Assembly (NCBI RefSeq): GCF_001646665.1
Contig: NZ_LWBU01000270.1
Coordinates: 1 to 64,000, forward strand
Source of the DNA: Streptomyces noursei
GTDB lineage: Bacteria > Actinomycetota > Actinomycetes > Streptomycetales > Streptomycetaceae
Length of the DNA stretch: 64,000 bases
Direction: 5' to 3'
In this document: positions 54,275-63,275 of the stretch, one piece after another
Layout of the letters: every line of letters begins with the position of its first letter
Numbering within the stretch: the stretch's first letter is position 1
Notes under the pieces: model-generated
What the model saw: the letters and a program-made list of their open reading frames with translations, nothing else
The model's database searches: none
What the model was told of the DNA's origin: nothing
Position numbers and translations under genes: made by a program

Positions 54275-55282
54275 ATGGATGTCCTGAGCGATGTCGTCAC
54301 CACCATGAAGGCCGGACGGCCCAAGATCACCCGCTCACGGCGCACCGGCCGCTGGGGCAGCCGATTCGGCCCCTACCCCGGGGCGGGTTTCCACCTCGTA
54401 CTCCGCGGCGCGTGCTGGCTCCTGCCGCCCCGGGGTGCGCCGGTCCGGCTGACGGCCGGAGACATCGTGCTGCTGCCTCACGGGGCGGTGCACGGGATGA
54501 GCGACAGCGCCGACCACCGCGTCGACCAACTGCCCCTGGACACCACGGCGGCCGGGACGTCGTCCACGGTCACCGGCGTCGACATCGGCATCGGCGTCGG
54601 CGTCGGCGTCGGCGTCGAACCGGCGGGGGCGGACGACGAAGGTGACCACACCCTGCTGCTGTGCGGCGCCTACCGCCTCGACCGCGGGGTGGTGCATCCC
54701 TTCCTGCGCGGCCTGCCGGACGTCCTCCACCTTCCTGCCCGTCTCGGGCGCCACGCCTCGCTGCGCTCCACCATCGACCTGATCGCCACTGACCTCACCG
54801 AGGGCCGCCCGGGCGCCGACGTAGCGCTCCCCGCCCTGCTCGACCTGCTCCTCGTCTACGCCCTGCGGGCATGGCTGGAGGATCAGTGTCCGCAGGAGGC
54901 GGGCGGATGGTGCGCGGCACTCAAGGACCCGGCCGTCGCGGCCGCGCTGGACCGCATGCACCGCGACCCCGCCCATCCCTGGACGGTGCGGGAGCTCGCC
55001 GACGCCGTGGGACTCTCGCGCACCACCTTCGCGGCCCGCTTCACCGCGTACGTCGGCCGGCCGCCGATGGCCTACCTCACGTGGTGGCGGCTCTGCACCG
55101 CCGCACGGATGCTCCGGGACTCCTCGGCGCCGCTCGCCGGCATCGCCCGGCAGGTGGGGTACGGCTCCGAGTTCGCCTTCGCCCACGCCTTCAAGCGCGA
55201 GTTCGGCACCGCTCCCGGCGGCTTCCGCCGCAGCCGCACCGCCCCGGACGTATCCGCCCGGCCCGGCGGCGCGCAGGGCTGA
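54275..55282 (+). CDS. AraC-family regulator with cupin sensor
   Basis: 335 residues; ATG 54275 with GGAGGA upstream. The N-terminal AraC-binding cupin (GFHLVLRGACWLLPPRGAPV, DIVLLPHGAVHGMSD) is followed by a linker containing a Gly-Val repeat (see repeat) and the double HTH (WTVRELADAVGLSRTTFAAR; APLAGIARQVGYGSEFAFAH, AFKREFGTAPGGFRR). Controls the divergent DUF1330 gene, most likely in response to a small molecule. Confidence 0.92.
   Translation: MDVLSDVVTTMKAGRPKITRSRRTGRWGSRFGPYPGAGFHLVLRGACWLLPPRGAPVRLTAGDIVLLPHGAVHGMSDSADHRVDQLPLDTTAAGTSSTVTGVDIGIGVGVGVGVEPAGADDEGDHTLLLCGAYRLDRGVVHPFLRGLPDVLHLPARLGRHASLRSTIDLIATDLTEGRPGADVALPALLDLLLVYALRAWLEDQCPQEAGGWCAALKDPAVAAALDRMHRDPAHPWTVRELADAVGLSRTTFAARFTAYVGRPPMAYLTWWRLCTAARMLRDSSAPLAGIARQVGYGSEFAFAHAFKREFGTAPGGFRRSRTAPDVSARPGGAQG
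54575..54616 (+). repeat. Hexanucleotide tandem repeat in the AraC gene
   Basis: Seven 6-bp units, mostly GGCGTC with GACATC and GGCATC variants, encode alternating Gly-Val/Ile and one Asp. The last four units are identical. In-frame gain or loss of units would change the linker between sensor and HTH. Confidence 0.85.
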
Positions 55283-55404
55283 CAGCGGCAACCCGACAGG
55301 AACCCGCGCCCGTCGCATGCCCGGCCGCCGTGGCCGGGCATGAGCGGACCGTCTCCCGCGACAAAGAGACAGAACTGTGTTTGTGGTCTGGGGCTGCGCT
55401 GACG

Positions 55405-55713
55405 TCAGTGGCGTACGCGAGCGGTGTCGCCGTCGATACGGACGATGCACTCTTTGAAGAGCGCCATGGGCCGGCCTTCGTCCTCGACAACCAGCGTCAG
55501 TCCGAGGTCCATGATGGGCTTGATGGCCTGTGCTGTGCGAGAGCCATCGGGGTCCGGGCCGTGCAGAGCCGTCCAGCTCTCGAACAGCGCACGGACCCCT
55601 TCCCAGCCGGGTCCCGGGATGAAGTGGCAGAGGAACATCGGCTGGTCAACAGCGTATTGCCGTAACTCGGCGATCCGCGTGTCGCCCTGTGTGAGCCACC
55701 ATGTCCCCTTCAC
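55405..55713 (-). CDS. Small soluble protein, unknown
   Basis: 102 residues from GTG with GAAGGGGG 5 nt upstream. Mixed alpha/beta: KGTWWLTQGDTRIAELRQYA, QPMFLCHFIPGPGWEGVRAL, KPIMDLGLTLVVEDEGRPMA, then LFKECIVRIDGDTARVRH. Looks like a DUF-type protein common in Streptomyces but no family name is recalled. Confidence 0.72.
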   Translation of the reverse strand: MKGTWWLTQGDTRIAELRQYAVDQPMFLCHFIPGPGWEGVRALFESWTALHGPDPDGSRTAQAIKPIMDLGLTLVVEDEGRPMALFKECIVRIDGDTARVRH

Positions 55714-56196
55714 TGCTGCCCCCTTCAGTCACCGATTCAGGTGGGTTCGCTGAACTTTCGAGCTGCGGTGCGTCGAATTGTCCGCCGAACGGGCTCCCTC
55801 ATGGGGAAACCGATCGGACGTGTGGGCGACATCCGCCCGATGCTGCGCTCCGCCCAAGAAATGCGCCGAACTCGACGCAGGCCACGGGGATGAGCTTGCC
55901 GCACATCGACGCCCCGGGGAATCCGTTGGCCGAGTCGGGCGGGGCGGGGCCTGGCAGCCGCGCCGTCGGCGTGACGTCCCGACACCCATTGACGAGACGA
56001 TACGTCTCGTCTAGCTCGATCTCAGTGGCCGGCCGGTCGAAACCGACCCAGGCCGTGGACCGATTCCGGCGACCGCGAAGGCGGTCGCCCTTTTGGAGGG
56101 GAAGCAGCATGCGCAGTTCCAAAGTGCATGGACCGCCGGGGACCAGCCCATTGCACCCGGCCTCACGCCTCGTGCTGAACCGACATGTCGACGGGG
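55714..56196. other. Intergenic stretch with a 21-bp palindrome
   Basis: No gene is supported in 480 bases. At 55991-56011, GACGAGACG-ATA-CGTCTCGTC is a perfect palindrome with 9-bp arms, the size of a TetR or GntR operator. It is followed by an AT-richer segment (56020-56110). Confidence 0.5.
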
Positions 56197-57573
56197 TCAA
56201 TCCCGATGTGGCCGGCGTGCTTCCAGTGTGATGGTGAGGCGGGAGGCGGCGACTTCTCCCGAGGTGAGGGCGGCGTTGGTACTGCCGAAGGAGAAGTAGT
56301 CACCGGCCAGCATGACGCGGGAGGCGCGGTCGAGGCTGCGCAGGCCGTCGTGGAGTTCGGCGATGCTGCCGGGGTGGGTCAGCGGGACGCACGGGCGGCA
56401 GCGGGAGACGCTGGTCATCTCGATCCGTTGCGCCAGCCCGGGGAAGAGGTTCAGTCGTTCGAGGTCCCGGAGGGCCTGTGCGGTGACGTCGGCGTCGGGG
56501 AGATCGTAGAGGTCCTCGCTCGCGTGCGTCGGCCAGTACAGGGTGATCAGACCTTTGCCGTCGGGTGCTCTGCCGGGCGCGCGGTTGTGGTCGAGACACA
56601 GGCCGAGGCCACCGGGGTACTCGCGTCGGGGAACGAAGATCCACATGGACGGCTCCCGGGGCCGGGCGGACAGTCCGAACGACACGTGCAGACAGGTGGA
56701 GTAGCGCAATCTGGACAGGTAGGTGCGCATCGGGGCGGGCAGGCCGGGCCAGATGCCGGCGACGGACGGTCCGGGGACGGCGATGACGCAGGCTGCGACG
56801 GTCTCCCGGTGTTCGCCACGGTGGTCCGTGCAGGTGACGGTGACGGAGTCCTCGCTCTCCTCGACCGAGAGCACCCTGGTGCGGTGGCGGACGTCCAGTT
56901 GCCGGGCCAGGCCGCGAGGGAGGAAGGCGACTCCTCGGGGGGAGTTGAAGTAGCCGGTGCCCAGTGCGGATCCGGCGGCCAGGTACACGTGGGTCATCGA
57001 CAGTTCTTCGGGGGGTGCGAAGTAGTAGTTGGTGCTCAGCGGTTCGATCAGGTAGTCGAACAGCTCTTCGTTCAGCCGCCGGTCGGTGTACGCGATACAG
57101 GACTCGTCCGCCTCGGGCGCACGGGTCAGGTCCCGGAAGTCGATGCGGTCGCCCAGGCGCCGGGTGTCGGCGGCGAGCCGGAGCAGGCGCAGCTTGCTGC
57201 GCGCGGACAGGAGCTTGGTGGTGAGCAGGTCGATAGGGATGTGCTTGCCGAAGCGGTGTATCCGCCCGTCGCGGAGGAAGCCGTAGACGTCTCCGGAGGG
57301 CACGACGTCCTGTGTCAGGCCGGCGTCGCGGATGAGGCGCCGCATCTGGTGGTAGCTGTCGGGAAGCATGGCCGCGCCGGTGTCGATGCGGAAGCCGTCG
57401 ATCTCGTCGGTCCACATGCGGCCGCCCACGTGCGAGGTGCTTTCGAGCACCGAGACGTCGTACCCGGCCTGCTGGAGCCGGAAAGCGGCGGAGAGACCGG
57501 CGATCCCCGCCCCGATCACCAGGATCTTGTGCCGGGAGCGTGCGGAGGGGTGCGTCTGCGGACGGCTTTTCAT
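56197..57573 (-). CDS. FAD-dependent amine oxidase/protoporphyrinogen oxidase-like enzyme
   Basis: 458 residues; ATG 57573 with GAGG upstream. N-terminal dinucleotide fold KILVIGAGIAGLSAAFRLQQ, the flavin loop GGRMWTDEIDGFRIDTGA and a C-terminal FAD contact ASRVMLAGDYFSFGSTNAAL. This is the flavin amine oxidase/protoporphyrinogen oxidase/desaturase superfamily. It follows a terpene synthase on the same strand (86 bp gap), so it probably oxidises or desaturates that terpene. Carotenoid-type desaturases are in the same superfamily. Confidence 0.88.
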   Translation of the reverse strand: MKSRPQTHPSARSRHKILVIGAGIAGLSAAFRLQQAGYDVSVLESTSHVGGRMWTDEIDGFRIDTGAAMLPDSYHQMRRLIRDAGLTQDVVPSGDVYGFLRDGRIHRFGKHIPIDLLTTKLLSARSKLRLLRLAADTRRLGDRIDFRDLTRAPEADESCIAYTDRRLNEELFDYLIEPLSTNYYFAPPEELSMTHVYLAAGSALGTGYFNSPRGVAFLPRGLARQLDVRHRTRVLSVEESEDSVTVTCTDHRGEHRETVAACVIAVPGPSVAGIWPGLPAPMRTYLSRLRYSTCLHVSFGLSARPREPSMWIFVPRREYPGGLGLCLDHNRAPGRAPDGKGLITLYWPTHASEDLYDLPDADVTAQALRDLERLNLFPGLAQRIEMTSVSRCRPCVPLTHPGSIAELHDGLRSLDRASRVMLAGDYFSFGSTNAALTSGEVAASRLTITLEARRPHRD

Positions 57574-57659
57574 GAGGGCCTCATCCGGCTGCTGGGGTGG
57601 GTGGAACGGCGGGGAGGGATGGCGGCGGTGGCGGGTGGCCGGGCCGGCAGGTCGGCTGT

Positions 57660-58745
57660 TCAGGCCAGGAGGTCCCACCACCAGGCGATCGGTGCAGGAA
57701 CGTGCACGGGCGCGGGGCGGGGGGCGCGGGTGATGGTGTGCAGCGGGGTGTCCGGCCGCGCCACGTGGGTGCCGTCGGGGTGTTCGGGGGTGTCCAGGAC
57801 GGTGCTGTAGCGGGGCAGGAAGCGTTGCCACTCGTAGGTGCCCCGCACCATGTGGGCCAGGTGGTCGGTGTAGCGGTGGAGGTCGCTGTCGGCGTCTTGG
57901 CGCAATTGCCTGTACATGGCGAGGAAGAAGGACATGACGGTTTCCAGCAGGTCGCACGCCTGGTCGGTGGCGGCCTGCGCGGACAGGGACCGCTCGGCAC
58001 CGAGAATGTGCACCAGGTTCGACTCCAGGCTCCCCTGGGCCTGTTCATGGGCGTAGGAGGCCAGGTCGGTGGGGACGGTCAGCAGAATGCCGGCTGCCTG
58101 GGTCAGCGCCCGTACCTCCGGGCGGACACGCTCGCGGGCCGGCAGCACCGTGCCTTCCGCGACCTCGATGATGTGCACACTGAGCAGGGACCCGCCGTCC
58201 GGGGGCCGGATGAGAAGGTGGTCGTCGACGGAGCGCAGGCTGCCCGCGGCGCGGTCGCTGACGCCGCACATCGCCCCGACAGCCCAGTGGTAGTGGGCCA
58301 GGGAGCACAGGTGGGCGAGTTCGGGCGCTGCCCGGTCGTGGATGCGGACGGTGAGGTCGGCCAGGGCGGAGCCGAACGCGTCGAAGGCGGCATCCCCGGT
58401 GGGTGGTGTCTCGGGGTGCAGAGCACGCGCCATCATGCGCGCCGCGAGCGGGTTGAACGTGCCGGGCCGGTCCGCGTGCGGCCCGCTGTCGCAGTAGTAG
58501 TCGTCGAAGAGCAGGGCCCACACCAGCCAGTCGGACAGCAGCTGCACTCCCTCGTCGGTGGCGGTGGGCGCCCAACTGCAGGCGAGGAAGCCGGTGTCGG
58601 TGGCGGCCGCCCTGCGCAGTGATCGGTCGTCGAGGCCGTGCCGCTCCAGCCAGGCATGCGAACCGGCCTGGACACGAGCGGCCCCCGGCCTCACCTCGAG
58701 GTCGATCGGGCACCAGAGCGGGGGGATGGCGATGCTCCTGGTCAT
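57660..58745 (-). CDS. Class I terpene synthase, variant NSE motif
   Basis: 361 residues; ATG 58745 with GAGGAG 6 nt upstream. First metal motif ALLFDDYYCDSG near 80. The second motif reads TDLASYAHEQAQG near 228: the first Asn of the canonical N-D-x2-S-x3-E triad is replaced by Thr. An Arg-Tyr pair occurs in LPRYSTV near 320. The rest fits the bacterial terpene cyclase fold. With the downstream FAD enzyme it forms a two-gene terpene locus separate from the one at 39.5 kb. Product unknown. Confidence 0.88.
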   Translation of the reverse strand: MTRSIAIPPLWCPIDLEVRPGAARVQAGSHAWLERHGLDDRSLRRAAATDTGFLACSWAPTATDEGVQLLSDWLVWALLFDDYYCDSGPHADRPGTFNPLAARMMARALHPETPPTGDAAFDAFGSALADLTVRIHDRAAPELAHLCSLAHYHWAVGAMCGVSDRAAGSLRSVDDHLLIRPPDGGSLLSVHIIEVAEGTVLPARERVRPEVRALTQAAGILLTVPTDLASYAHEQAQGSLESNLVHILGAERSLSAQAATDQACDLLETVMSFFLAMYRQLRQDADSDLHRYTDHLAHMVRGTYEWQRFLPRYSTVLDTPEHPDGTHVARPDTPLHTITRAPRPAPVHVPAPIAWWWDLLA

Positions 58746-59447
58746 CTGTGCTCCTCGCCGTGGACGGTGGGTGACGGCATCCGCTCGGGGCGGCCCTCTT
58801 CACGACAATGCCGTCGGCCCGGGGTTCCGGCCGTTCGCGTGCCGGGGGGATGGGCTGTCGCCGGGCCCACGGACCACTGGCCGCGAACGTGGCCTCCGTC
58901 CCCGCACAGGCGTCATGGCGTCTCCCCAGCTCGTCCGTGGCCGGTGCGGCCTGCCCGGCCCGACAGCTCAGGCCGATCCGGCACTGGATTGCACGGCACC
59001 ACGGCACGTCTGCCGCGCACAAGGCGGTACAGGAGGCACTCGCATTGGCAGCCGGGCACGGTCTGCGCGGCGTACGCGACGCCTGCACGCGGCGTGCACG
59101 AGGGAGGCTTCCGTTGCGGTGTCCTGCGCCCCCAGGGGCGTACACGGGGCATCTGCCACGGCGTTACGCCACCCTTCACGCGTTCGACCTGCGGTGACGT
59201 GCCGACGGGGGGACTTCGCCGTGGTGCGCGGTGTCCGGTTGCCGCGGCACGGGCGTCGGAAGGTCCGTTGACGGGCCCTGGAGCACGCGTCCTAATGGCA
59301 TGACGGCTTCGTCGCGGGCCGTCGTCTTCGTGGGGGCCGTGTTCTCGCGCGCCCAGGGCAGGCCCGTACGGCCGCGGCAAGTGAAGCCCACCTCTCCGCG
59401 ACGGCCGCTGGTGTGCCGGCGTACCACCGCGAACCCGAGGAGGACTG
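58746..59447. other. 700-bp gap, no gene supported
   Basis: Very GC-rich. Frames on both strands give Arg/Pro-rich translations. One rightward piece (RQLRPIRHWIARHHG, then HKAVQEALALAAGHGLRG, about 58960-59070) is more protein-like but has no start, stop or family. Promoters for both flanking divergent transcripts must lie here. Confidence 0.4.
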
Positions 59448-59684
59448 ATGAGCAAACGTCGACACAGGCCCGGTGACCGCCTTGCCGATGTCATCGAGGG
59501 CTTCGACAAGGGCTTGACCAGAGGACTGCGAGGAAAGAAGAGGAAGAAGTCCGGCAAGCGCCGGCGCCGCAACGAGCGGCAGATCACCGAACTGCACACC
59601 CAGGTGACGGCGCTGACCCAGGCCGTCGCAGCGCTCACCGCCCATGTCGGCGCGAACACCCCGCAGAACAAGGGCACCGCGTAA
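59448..59684 (+). CDS. Small basic coiled-coil protein
   Basis: 78 residues; ATG with GAGGAC upstream. A Lys/Arg-rich middle (KKRKKSGKRRRRNERQ) is followed by a heptad helix ITELHTQVTALTQAVAALTA. Its stop codon is directly adjacent to the GTG of the kinase gene (TAAGTG), so the two are probably coupled. Could be a nucleic-acid or membrane-associated partner of the kinase. Confidence 0.65.
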   Translation: MSKRRHRPGDRLADVIEGFDKGLTRGLRGKKRKKSGKRRRRNERQITELHTQVTALTQAVAALTAHVGANTPQNKGTA

Positions 59685-61268
59685 GTGTCCGTGTCTGTCG
59701 ACACGTCCGTCGACGCGTCCGTCGACGCGTCCGTCTCCGCGACCGTCTCCGCGTCCGTCTCCGCGTCCGTCTCCGCGTCCGTCTCCGCGTCCGGAGCGGC
59801 TTCCCCGACGTCGCAGACGGACAGGCGCGGACGTCGGGCGGCCGCCATTCTGATGCGGGCCGCCGCGCGGGAGACCGTGAGCACCCTGTCGCGCCGGTCC
59901 GGGGGCCGCCGGCGGACCGACGCCGACGACCACGTACCGGACCGGGCCCGTCATCTGCGCACCACTCTTGAGGAACTCGGCCCCTTCTACATCAAGGTCG
60001 GCCAGATACTGGCCACACGGCCGGACTTCGTTCCCGACCATGTGCGTGAGGAACTCGGCCGGCTCAACGACGAGGCCACGGCCGAGCCGTTCTCCGCCTT
60101 CTCCGCCGTGCTGGATCAGGACCTCGGAGCGGACTGGCACAAGCGCTTCGCCTTCATCCGCACGGAACGCCCGCTGGGGTCGGCCTCCTTGGCTCAGGTC
60201 TACCGGGCCGACCTCGCGGACGGAACGCCGTGCGTCGTGAAGGTGCAGCGACCGGGTGCCGATCGGGCCGTTCTCGGTGACATGCGCGTACTGCGCAGAG
60301 CCGCCCGGCTCGTCACGCGCTTCATGCCGCACTTCAACGAGGTCATCGGCGTCGAGGCGATGACGGAAGTCCTGTTCGACGCCATGCGTGATGAACTCGA
60401 CTTCACGCGGGAGGCCTCCAACATGAAAGCCGCCCGCAAACTCGCCCGCGACTACAAGCGCATCAGCGTCCCCAAAGTCGTGCATGCCACGCCCCGCGTA
60501 CTCGTACAGTCCCTGGCGGACGGCGTCGCCATCAACCGCGTCAAGGACGACGCACTGACACCGAAGAAGCGCAAGGAGATCGCCCGGCAGCTCATCGACT
60601 TCCAGTTCCGCTCCTACTTCGTCACCGGCCGCTTCCACGCCGATCCCCATCCCGGCAACATCCTGGTCAGCCCCGACGGCACCGCTCACATCATCGACTG
60701 GGGCATGGTCGGCCGGCTCGACCGCAGTGCGCGCCTGACCATGCTCGGCATCCTTCTGGGGCTGGCCCGCAACGACGCCGAGGCCGTCGCCCGCCAATGG
60801 ACGAGAATGGGGTCCAGCACACCATGGAGCAATAACACCGGCTTCGTCCAGGACCTGTCCCGCAAAGTCCCCCTGTGGTCCAACGCCACCCTCGCGGAAC
60901 TCAATTACGGCGTGGCGCTCATGTCCGTTCTGCAGTACTCCAGTCGCCGCGGCATCCAGGTCGCGCCCATCGTCTCCATCATCGGCAAATCGCTCGCCAA
61001 TATCGAAGGTTCCGTCCGCTGCATTTATCCCAAACTGAAACTCACCACAAGCCTCAGCCACACTCTCGACGGTGTCATGCGCGACCTGCTCCGCGCGGAG
61101 ACCTCACCCGAACAGCTCGCCCAGCACCTGCTGGACTTCCTCTCCCTCACCGACAAGACCGCCGGTCACCTGCAAGCCGTGGCACGCGACCTCGCCTCCC
61201 GCCAGTTCACCGTGCAAGCACGCACCAACCTCGGCGATCCCATCACCCACGGCCGCTCCCACCGCTGA
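59685..61268 (+). CDS. UbiB/ABC1 (AarF)-family atypical kinase
   Basis: 527 residues from GTG. After a Ser/Val/Ala tandem-repeat N-terminus (1-37), the family motifs follow: GPFYIKVGQILATRPD (KxGQ), LGSASLAQVYRA (Ala-rich loop), VVKVQRP (Lys), DELDFTREASN (E-x-D), FHADPHPGNILV and HIIDWGMVG (the DFG equivalent). UbiB kinases support quinone or lipid-linked metabolism, acting like ATPases at the membrane. The C-terminus lacks the usual two transmembrane helices, with only weak hydrophobicity, so it may be soluble. Confidence 0.92.
   Translation: MSVSVDTSVDASVDASVSATVSASVSASVSASVSASGAASPTSQTDRRGRRAAAILMRAAARETVSTLSRRSGGRRRTDADDHVPDRARHLRTTLEELGPFYIKVGQILATRPDFVPDHVREELGRLNDEATAEPFSAFSAVLDQDLGADWHKRFAFIRTERPLGSASLAQVYRADLADGTPCVVKVQRPGADRAVLGDMRVLRRAARLVTRFMPHFNEVIGVEAMTEVLFDAMRDELDFTREASNMKAARKLARDYKRISVPKVVHATPRVLVQSLADGVAINRVKDDALTPKKRKEIARQLIDFQFRSYFVTGRFHADPHPGNILVSPDGTAHIIDWGMVGRLDRSARLTMLGILLGLARNDAEAVARQWTRMGSSTPWSNNTGFVQDLSRKVPLWSNATLAELNYGVALMSVLQYSSRRGIQVAPIVSIIGKSLANIEGSVRCIYPKLKLTTSLSHTLDGVMRDLLRAETSPEQLAQHLLDFLSLTDKTAGHLQAVARDLASRQFTVQARTNLGDPITHGRSHR
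59697..59792 (+). repeat. Eight 12-bp tandem repeats at the kinase N-terminus
   Basis: Units GTCGACGCGTCC (three, one variant) then GTCTCCGCGTCC (five, one variant), in frame, coding Val-Asp/Ser-Ala/Thr-Ser. The repeat begins 12 bases after the start codon. It encodes a disordered, variable-length leader outside the kinase fold. Confidence 0.92.
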
Positions 61269-61322
61269 CCGATCATCGCGGCGGATGCCGCCGGGAAGCG
61301 GCCGGTCCGGCCCGAGGTTCGG

Positions 61323-61970
61323 TCACTTGCGCCAGAGCAGGTGGTGCGTCACGCCGCTCGGGCTGGGCACCACCTCCAGGTGGAACCGGTCGCGCAGCTC
61401 GTCGGGTGACTCCCACAGCCGCAGGCCGCTCCCGAGCTTCACCGGTGACACCACCACGTGCATGGTGTCGACGAGGTCGGCGTCGAGGAACTGCCGGACC
61501 GTGGTGACCCCGCCGCCGAGTCTGATGTCTTTGCCCTGCGCCGCCTCGCGCGCCTGCGCGAGGACCGAGGCGGGGTCGCCGTCAACGAAGTGGAACGTGG
61601 TGTCGGACAGGGTGAACGACGGGCGCTCGTGATGGGTCATGACGAACACCGGGGTGTGGAACGGCGGCTCGTCGCCCCACCAGCCGCGCCACTCGTGGTC
61701 GCTCCAGGGCCCGCGCTGGGGTCCGAACTTGTTGCGGCCCATGATCTCGGCACCGATGTTCCGCGCGTAGTCGCGGGTGAAGTAGTCGTCGAGGCCCCGG
61801 CTCCCGCCGGGCTCCGTACGCATGGGCCAGCTGGCCGTGGCGCCCGCCCACGCGAACAGCTTCGCGGGATCGACACCGTGACCGAACGGGTTCTCGAAGG
61901 TCTGATGCTCACCGGCACCGATGCCGTCACTCGAGACGTTGAAGTTCTGCACTCGCAAGAGCTGAGCCAT
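61323..61970 (-). CDS. Dihydrofolate reductase-family (RibD C-terminal) protein
   Basis: 215 residues; ATG 61970 with GGAGGA 5 nt upstream. LRVQNFNVSSDGIGAG replaces the Rossmann-like first strand, then GAEIMGRNKFG, FVMTHHERPSFT, DIRLGGGVTTVRQFLDADLV and MHVVVSPVKLGSGLRLW. These are landmarks of the RibD-C/DHFR-like group common in actinomycetes, NADPH-binding with unknown substrates. Confidence 0.88.
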   Translation of the reverse strand: MAQLLRVQNFNVSSDGIGAGEHQTFENPFGHGVDPAKLFAWAGATASWPMRTEPGGSRGLDDYFTRDYARNIGAEIMGRNKFGPQRGPWSDHEWRGWWGDEPPFHTPVFVMTHHERPSFTLSDTTFHFVDGDPASVLAQAREAAQGKDIRLGGGVTTVRQFLDADLVDTMHVVVSPVKLGSGLRLWESPDELRDRFHLEVVPSPSGVTHHLLWRK

Positions 61971-62414
61971 GTGTTCCTCCAGTGGGTGTCCGACAACAGT
62001 GGTGAGACTTCCCGGGCGGGCCGGAATCATCGCCGCGTCGTCGACGGACGCGAGGGGGGGTCCGCATCCTGGGCCGGGCAGGAGGTCCGGACGGCGGGGG
62101 CAGTCCGCTGTCGTGCCACCTTCGTTCAGTCGTCTGTCTGAGCCACGGCGCGGGTACGGCAGTGGGGGCTGCGTCCCGGCGCGAGGGCACACCGGAGGAG
62201 GTCCTGCCCGGTTCAACTGGCAGCGGCCGGCCGAGTTCCCCCATGTGTCGGGGGCCGGTGTCCCCCTCGCGTTGCCGCCGTGACCCGGACGGCGGCCGAG
62301 GCGCAGCCTGCCCCGGCCGGTCGCGGGGTGGGGCAGCGGATCGCTCCTGAGCGGTTCAGCGGAATGCGGGGAGGGCCAGGGCGACGGTGCCTCGCCCGGC
62401 GCCGCCGGAACGGG

Positions 62415-62448
62415 CCAGGGCCCCGGAGCGACGCTCCTGGGGCCCTGG
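62415..62448 (-). terminator. Long GC hairpin after the cold-shock gene
   Basis: CCAGGGCCCC-GGAGC pairs with GCTCC-(T)-GGGGCCCTGG with a short loop and one bulge, 20 bp beyond the cold-shock stop. Confidence 0.75.
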
Positions 62449-62468
62449 TGGTGGCGCGACTGTGGCTG

Positions 62469-62672
62469 TCAGGCGGGGGTGATGTTCTCCGCCTGCGGGC
62501 CCTTCTGGCCCTGGGTGATGTCGAAGGTCACGGCCTGACCCTCGGTGAGCTCACGGTAGCCATTGCCGTTGATGTTCGAGTAGTGCGCGAAGACGTCGGG
62601 GCCGCCGCCGTCCTGGGCGATGAAGCCGAAGCCCTTTTCGGAGTTGAACCACTTGACAGTTCCGCTGGCCAT
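62469..62672 (-). CDS. CspA-type cold-shock protein
   Basis: 67 residues. RNA-binding motifs KGFGFI (RNP1) and DVFAHY (RNP2) in a five-strand beta barrel: TVKWFNSEKGFGFIAQDGGG, then EGQAVTFDITQGQKGPQAEN. It chaperones RNA. The 5' leader is probably long, since a perfect palindrome lies about 80-100 bp upstream. Intact. Confidence 0.97.
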   Translation of the reverse strand: MASGTVKWFNSEKGFGFIAQDGGGPDVFAHYSNINGNGYRELTEGQAVTFDITQGQKGPQAENITPA

Positions 62673-62754
62673 GCTGGTGCCTCTCAGTCGATGACGGGCT
62701 CGCACCGTGCGGGCCCGGAGGTGATCGCCCTGGTCCTGCACTGCACAGCAAGAA

Positions 62755-62774
62755 GCCCACGCTGCAGCGTGGGC
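62755..62774 (-). promoter_or_regulatory. Perfect 20-bp palindrome in the cold-shock leader
   Basis: GCCCACGCTGCAGCGTGGGC is its own reverse complement. Upstream of the csp ATG by 82-102 bp. It could be a leader hairpin in the mRNA, an operator, or an end hairpin of an old IS200/IS605-type element, which has similar stems after AGAA. Confidence 0.55.
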
Positions 62775-62799
62775 AGGAACTGCGAACCACGACATCTGA

Positions 62800-63275
62800 G
62801 GTCGACGCTACACCGTGAAAAGGCCCATCACCAGAGAGCAACTTCCCGCAGCTCGAAGTGCGTCGCCGTGTTCTCGCCAGGCCGTGGCCGATCAGCCCTG
62901 GGTCCGGGCCGGGCGCAGCGGACCGTGCGGGGCCGATGTCGGCCGGTCCGCCGGTGAGCCGGCCGCCGGCGAAAGACGGCCGCAGAGCCTTGGCAGCCGG
63001 GCATGCACGACGAGTCATCAGGTGAAAGACGCGGAGCGCAGCCGCCCTCGTGGCCGGGGCTGCCACCGTCTCTCCGGACACGGTGGCGCCGTCATCAGTG
63101 AGGACTGCTCAGGAGTACCGCGCCGGTCCGCGCCACCGTACGAGCCTGCAGTGGCGCCGCCGCGGCATGGTTCCCGAGGCGCGGGACGGGCCCGCCCGCG
63201 CAACTGCCCGGGGCGCTCCGGTCAGGTGGACCGGCCCGGACGGACGGACGGTCGCCGCCGCTACGGTTGTGGGGC
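62800..63275. other. Intergenic stretch, no gene supported
   Basis: About 475 bases without a convincing frame on either strand; very GC-rich with CCGG-type inverted repeats. Confidence 0.4.
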
